Part shown: one piece after another, positions 58,665 through 64,000 of the stretch
How the letters are laid out: every line of letters begins with the position of its first letter
Position numbering within the stretch: position 1 is the first letter of the stretch
Origin: Asterias rubens
Taxonomy: Eukaryota > Echinodermata > Asteroidea > Forcipulatida > Asteriidae
DNA: 64,000 nt
Direction of reading: 5' to 3'
Assembly: GCF_902459465.1 (NCBI RefSeq)
Contig: NC_047073.1
Span: forward strand, 1,488,001-1,552,000
The notes under the pieces: generated by a model
Database searches by the model: none
Seen by the model: only the letters and a program-made list of their open reading frames with translations
What the model was told of the DNA's origin: nothing
Translations under genes and position numbers: made by a program

Positions 58665-58945
58665 CACTGTGCATTGATCTGAGACACAGCTGATAATAAC
58701 GGAGTATCAAATGTCACACAGAATTAACACAGTCAAAATGCCGTTCAACTTAATGCATGGCCCCAAGGACAGTTTGAAAACATGGCATCATGCCTGTGAA
58801 GCGTGCACTTTTTTTTTTTTTTTACTGATGAACAAAATAATTAAACATGAATAGTTTTGTTGATCCGCTCGTGGTGGACTTGAGGTTAAAGTTAAATGTA
58901 TTTCCCACCACTAAAATTTGTCTAGCTATCGAGCTAGCTATCAAC
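58665..58945. repeat. Dispersed repeat, copy 2 (partner at 28780-29055)
   Basis: Same order of shared words as 28780-29055, with a T-run insertion at 58809-58823. Confidence 0.65.
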
Positions 58946-59234
58946 CTCAATCTGGAATCACAGAGTACAATAAAATAAAAGACTTGCACTCATGCTTGAA
59001 ATTTTCCTAATTTTCCTAATTTTCCTACCGTATCCCCAGATGTGTAAACCGCACACAATACAAGGCCAATCAACAGAGGTACTTTGTCATACAGTCATGA
59101 CAGTAGGCCTACTAGTACTTTGGGTGAAGGCCATTGCCATTGTTAATTCAGCTATTCTGGGAAACAAACGCAAAGGAAAACCAAAGGGAAACAGGCCCTG
59201 TACGTAGTACCAAAAGAAAGATTGTTGACATTCA

Positions 59235-59572
59235 GTCTCCTGACGATGACTAGAGCAAGCTAGTCGAAACGTTGAGACCAATTTCAGAACTGACTCCGCA
59301 GCAGTACAGTTAATTACGATCCTATAAGCTAAAGTAGTAGTCCAGTTTAATTTCTATACCATCCGCCCTGGTAATAGTTAAAAAGCAGGACAGTTCTTTT
59401 CAGAACTGAGAAGTCTCCCGAACCTCCGATTATCTACTCCAAGGCAGTAGAATAAAGCAAGACAGTTCCCTAAGAACAACTCCACCTGGCAAGTAGATAC
59501 ACACATGGTGTTACCGCAAACCAAATATACATTGATACCTCACCATGCAATGCCTCAAATCCTATTGACATT
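59235..59572 (+). repeat. HH-family repeat with hammerhead-like end (plus)
   Basis: 59235-59278 folds as GTCTC/GAGAC closing stem, CTGACGAT, hairpin GACTAG-AGCAAG-CTAGTC, then GAAACGTT. The body follows to ACACACATGGTGTTACCGCA and CACCATGCAATGCCTCAAAT. Opposite orientation to the copy at 52740-53068. A further body-end fragment is at 6329-6390. Confidence 0.7.
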
Positions 59573-59599
59573 CATGAAGATGGCAGTGACTCTGATGAA

Positions 59600-60430
59600 C
59601 AAATGAAAGCACAAATCTCTCACCAATACAGACCCTTTAAGAGCACCCCACTAGAAATTGAAGTCTAAACACTGTTGAACTGTTACAAACAGACATAAGC
59701 AAATGGCATACAATTTTTTTTTTTAAAGGCTCGGAAAGCCAAGCTAACTGAACTGTGGTGACAACTATCACAGTGTAACAGGGAAACGATCCTGCAAAAA
59801 GCTTGTTGTTCAAAATAAATGTGTGTGTACAAAATATGTTTTCAAATTATTATTATTATTATTATTATTTATTCGGCCAATATTTCAACAAATAGTACAA
59901 GATACAATGTTACCGTACTAAAGAAATATAACAGTATAAGAAACAATGAGTGTAAACTTATGACACCTAGAACAATTGTAAACCAATGATTGAATGAGAC
60001 AGAGCACTGGCAATCAAGCAAGACAATTATAAAAACAGACAGGACAAGCCCATTCTAAGATGGCCAGGATTAATAAAAGTGAACATAACCACTGAGACTC
60101 GAAAGCCTATCAATCCAATCTTAAAATAGGAATAGAATCTTTAACAAACATTTAAAAACAGTAAATAAACTTTGGAAAATATAATAAATATTAAGAACAA
60201 AATAAATATGTATATGTTAAGAAAAACCTATTAAAATAAAAATGTTTTTGAACTCACTCCGAGTCACAAACACAGACACTTTTAAAAACGCCCCATAAAG
60301 TCAAAACACTGTTGAAGAAAACCAGTGCACAGAGAGCCAAGCAAACTGAACTGTGACGACAACAAGCACTACAGGGAAATGATTCTGCATTTAAAGCTTG
60401 TTGTTAAGTGTGTGTGTTTACGTTAGGCCT
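59600..60430. repeat. Local direct duplication (two arms of about 200 bp)
   Basis: 59600-59835 and 60250-60430 share AACACTGTTGAA, AGCCAAGC and AACTGAACTGTG, ACAGGGAAA and GATTCTGCA/GATCCTGCA, AAGCTTGTTGTT, then GTGTGTGT. Between them is an AT-rich segment with the (ATT)n run. Confidence 0.6.
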
Positions 60431-63236
60431 ATACTATAGTGGGAGTATAAAGGGTTGGTCATTGGTTGTGCAGCTCTATTGGCTAATAGGCCTTCGTGAC
60501 GCAGTGTGTGGCACAGTGGGTGGTGGCATTGTGACACATACAGTGGGTGGGTCTACTTGAAGCTTGCCATCTACATGTATGATGGAAGGGGATCTGCAGA
60601 CCAAGGCTGTCTGGCTAGACTATTATGAGTGACCATGGCAGAGCAGCTGTGTGATAGAATTCTACACTAAGGCAAAAAAATTAAAACATGTTAAATAAAT
60701 GTTGCCGTAACGGGCCCAACAGGCCCCCCAAAACGGGCCCCCAAAAATAGGTTAGGTAGGTAGGGATTTGTTTTGTTTTCTTTTCTTAAAAAAATTACAT
60801 GTTTTTAAAGTGTTTATGCTGGTAGTACACACACACACACACACAAAACCAAGGCTACACACAACAATTAAACTCTTGATGATATTTATTCTATTTGTAT
60901 GTCTTTAATAGATTTTAATCATTAAATTTCTTCCCTTGAAAAAAAACAATATCCAGGTTCAGCCGTATTTTTAGGGTCGGTCGGGTTACGCCAACATACA
61001 TTTTTTTTGTTTTAATGCCCAAGCCTGGGCTACATGTAGTGTCAAAGTGGGGACTATTGGAGCTGTGCATTAGAAGTCTAGTAGATGGGTATTTACTTTG
61101 AAGCCTTGGCGACCACACATTTGCGCAGGGATGAGTTTTTACTTGCACATCGACCGCTCATGGACAATAGGTCCCTCGGCGTAACATCCATACTTAAATG
61201 GATTCTACCAAGTAGGCCTATCGTAGTAGTAGAAGTAGAGGCTTAGCCGAGTTGCGACTACTGTTTTCAACTACTCGGTTAATCGTGCCGCCACGACTGC
61301 TACAAAAATTGTCGCAACTTCCTGCAGTACATGACCCATGAATGAAGGTGAACCAAATATGACCCTTACAACAATTCAAGACAATATAGAACACTTAGGA
61401 AACACTTAGGAACCAGACATCAGTGACACAATCTTTTCAGTATGAATTTTACTTGGAATTAAAAAAGTTGGGACTAGTGTCACATGGCTCGACTAGTCCT
61501 GAAGTAAATTTCACTAGTCCGCCATATAATAACTACATTATAATAATATGAATATCCTAAGTCAATCCCAACTCAGATATACATGTACCAGGCAGTTAAA
61601 TACAGACTGTCAGCTAGTAAAAACAAACAAAGATAACCAACACTAGACAAAACTTTGTACAAAACATACATCTCATTATTTTGTAAGCAGTTGAATTCTA
61701 GGAATTTTTAAAAGCACTTTGACATTTAATTAGGTTTGACCTTAATACTGAGGAGATGTTGTCACTGCACTTTACTGGATCAAGTTAAACACTGAACGGA
61801 CAGGCTCAAGGCCAGAGTTTTTTAGAGTGTGTTTGGTAAACGTGTGTTGTTCGTTATAACAGATTGGACAAAACACCTTTTTTAGTTGTTCAGTTGAATA
61901 ATATGCATTCAATTGTAACAACAACAAAAACGTTTGAATGCCGACTTTTTAGTCTGATTAATATCTTTTAATTGGTAAGAAACAAAAATTGTGAAGATCA
62001 CAGATTTACATAAAACTTACACGGCCTAATGATGATGATAGTAGAAAACATCCCTTGAAATATTTTTGTCTGAAATTTAATATTTGATGAGAAACAAATA
62101 ATCCAAATTTGCGTTTGGAGTTTATCGCCCAGTGAGCGTTTCATGCGTTTTTTTTTTGGCATCGATGCAATGCAAAAGTTTGTAATCGGTTTTCCACTAT
62201 ATTCTCTCGTGACTCAGATGGCCGATCTCAAACTTCTACATTTTTGTCAGTTTATGTGTATGGTGGATTACATAAAGTGCTTTCATTGCCAGCAACTGTT
62301 TTGCTAGTAAAACCAATTCTGTAATGTTCATTTTAAAAGTCTGTCGATGTTGAAGAATCATGCTACCCTGGATCTGAAACTAATCTGAATACTTTGAACT
62401 CTGGTGCTTGAACAAACAAAAATGTTTAAAACTATAGCAAGTAGGCCTAGACGTGTTTTCACTTAATACTCACTTTGTTTCTAGTCTGCGAAGAAAACTA
62501 ACTGTATGTGATGTATGCAATTCAAGCGACAAACACAATTTTTTACAAACTAATGGCTTGCCCTCTGAAACATAACCTCTAAAATTAAGACGGTACTTTT
62601 TTTGCGTTTCCAAAAGCAGGTTAAATTGGGCATGTTTTGTCTCTTTCATAATTGTGCACAGAAATAACACTATTTAATTTCCTAGAAGACTGAACATTTT
62701 AACGTTGATTTTGATCTTTTAATTAGGCAAAGTATTGTTTGAAGGGCCACATTTTCTTAGTCAGTCTGCGCTCCATTTTGAAATACAACGGAGATTGAGA
62801 AATGCAGCTGTTTATAGAACAAAAATTAAACCTACAGTACAAAACTTGCACTTGGCAAAACCTTTAATTGTAGTTTTTAAACTGATACAGTGTCAGTTTA
62901 CAAACTAAAATTACAAGTTAAAAATTTTTCGTCCCAGTGAAAATTTTGTGCCATTTTTTGTGTGGATGGGTATCGACTAAATCAAACAAATAAATGTGGT
63001 TTTCATTGTTATTATTATTATATAGTCTGTTGCTCTTGTAAGTACGAAAATGCAAAGAGTAGGCTCTTGTAAGTACGAAAATGCAAAGAGTAAAATGGGT
63101 CTATAAATATAAGGTTTTTGCAATTTAAGCCCCTTTTTCCATCCCATGTCTTTTGGCAATTCAGCAAAATCAGTCAGGCAGTAATTTGCGATAAACCTTA
63201 AATAAATATTTGTATAGAAGGGAGAAACATCAAACA

Positions 63237-63355
63237 CCTTCTGTATGGCGCAACCACTTTTTCACTCATTTTTACAAAAAGGGATATCTCATTGAGGTAA
63301 ATATTATTATTTCATATCGAATGAAAAAGTCGTGGCGCCATGCGGAAAATTTTCC
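63237..63355. mobile_element. MITE-like element with inverted ends (copy 3)
   Basis: TTCTGTATGGCGCAACCACT at the left and AGTCGTGGCGCCATGCGGAAA at the right. Same family as 3119-3252 and 3595-3741, and in the opposite central orientation. Confidence 0.65.
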
Positions 63356-63789
63356 CAAAACAGTGCCTGCCTGGGCAAATGGAAGTGCTATAGACAAATT
63401 GGCATGCTAACGGAGGAATAACCCCATGATCTACTCTACTCTAAAGAATAGCACTACCATTTTGTCTACACTGTACATAGAGTTCCTATCTACGCACAGT
63501 ATAGTATCACGTACAGCATGTACATGTAGGTAAAAATGTAGAAGTTTACAAATTTGCTGCCAATAATGTGTATCAATTGTGGTTTGTTGTCTACGGAGGA
63601 TGGTAGTAAGGGAAAATGTTGACGAGTACATGCAGTTGATGTTGTAAGGCCACATGACACACAAAGTCCGAGCTCCTGCATACGTGCTAACTCCAAGGTT
63701 TCGATGTAGAATAATTTAAATAATGTGACCGGAGAAAAATCACAAAATGTAAAAATGCCGGCTAGCTAGCCATTTTGTTGTTTACTTAC

Positions 63790-63990
63790 CTCACGTTACA
63801 ATTGGAAACTGTTCACTGGGTGTGAAAGTGTCACCGCTCTCTTTTGTGTTTGTGACAACAGCAAATAGTGAATGTAAAATATCGAATAAAAGTCGAACTT
63901 TGAAGAACAAAAATGAAGGCAGACGGTAGTCTCTCTCACCACACTTTTTGTACCACAGCTGAGAAAAATGCCCACACTTCAGGACAACGT
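63790..63990 (-). promoter_or_regulatory. Candidate first non-coding exon donor for the lyase gene
   Basis: The minus strand reads AACGTGAG|GTAAGTAAAC with the donor at 63789, a strong match to the splice consensus. The coding start exon has an acceptor one base before its ATG, so a non-coding exon must exist upstream. Another possible donor (AATGAAG|GTAATT) is at 58606. Neither can be chosen from sequence alone. Confidence 0.25.
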
Positions 63991-64000
63991 CCGGAACATT

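Larger units (their letters stand above)
58183..64000. other. Upstream region of the threonine ammonia-lyase gene
   Basis: No coding gene is supported here. It holds a dispersed repeat (58665-58945), an HH-family copy (59235-59572), a local duplication (59600-59835 and 60250-60430), an (ATT)n run at 59847-59870, an (AC)n run at 60827-60845, an FB-B2 fragment (61970-62290) and a MITE (63237-63355). The 5' non-coding exon of the lyase must lie here or further right; a candidate donor is at 63790. Confidence 0.55.

Noticed and set aside
58421..58710. Overlapping open frames on both strands just upstream of the lyase
   Set aside because: No family similarity; the minus frame does not join the lyase exon in phase. 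A non-coding exon here remains possible.

Overview
The window is animal nuclear DNA: AT-rich, with long introns, GT-AG splice sites and dense short mobile repeats. Gene content, compact 30-190 nt exons and the repeat style point to a marine deuterostome, most likely an echinoderm and perhaps a sea star; that placement is inference. Five protein-coding genes could be built exon by exon with every reading phase matching. No rRNA, no functional tRNA, no CRISPR and no intact transposase or reverse transcriptase gene was found.

Layout. (1) 424-3934, minus: 5' part of a YIPF1/2-type Golgi protein, running off the left edge. (2) 5028-15724, plus: a complete 14-exon, 389-residue six-repeat kelch protein, head-to-head with gene 1 across about 1.1 kb. 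(3) 20355-30999, minus: a complete 8-exon SLC35A3-type UDP-N-acetylglucosamine transporter of 347 residues. (4) 32446-39000, plus: a complete 10-exon ATPAF1 of 300 residues, head-to-head with gene 3 and starting at a perfect TISU element. (5) 46750-58182, minus: a complete 12-coding-exon, 464-residue threonine ammonia-lyase with a C-terminal ACT domain. The right 5.8 kb is its upstream region.

The genes do not form a pathway; they are housekeeping functions (Golgi membrane traffic, Golgi nucleotide-sugar import, mitochondrial ATP synthase assembly, amino-acid catabolism). Pairs 1/2 and 3/4 are divergent and may share promoters; 2/3 and 4/5 are convergent.

Non-coding DNA is filled by (a) at least three tRNA-headed SINE families, called S1, S2 and S3 here; (b) many short non-autonomous inverted-repeat elements, including a family of about 15 copies near 390 bp (FB-A) with TTAA at its ends; (c) a family ending in a hammerhead-like RNA fold; and (d) minisatellites.

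The most unusual signals are tandem duplications that copied exon ends together with their processing signals (two splice donors in the kelch gene, the stop codon region of ATPAF1), a 61-bp minisatellite apparently grown from the end of a fold-back element, and the hammerhead-like repeat ends.
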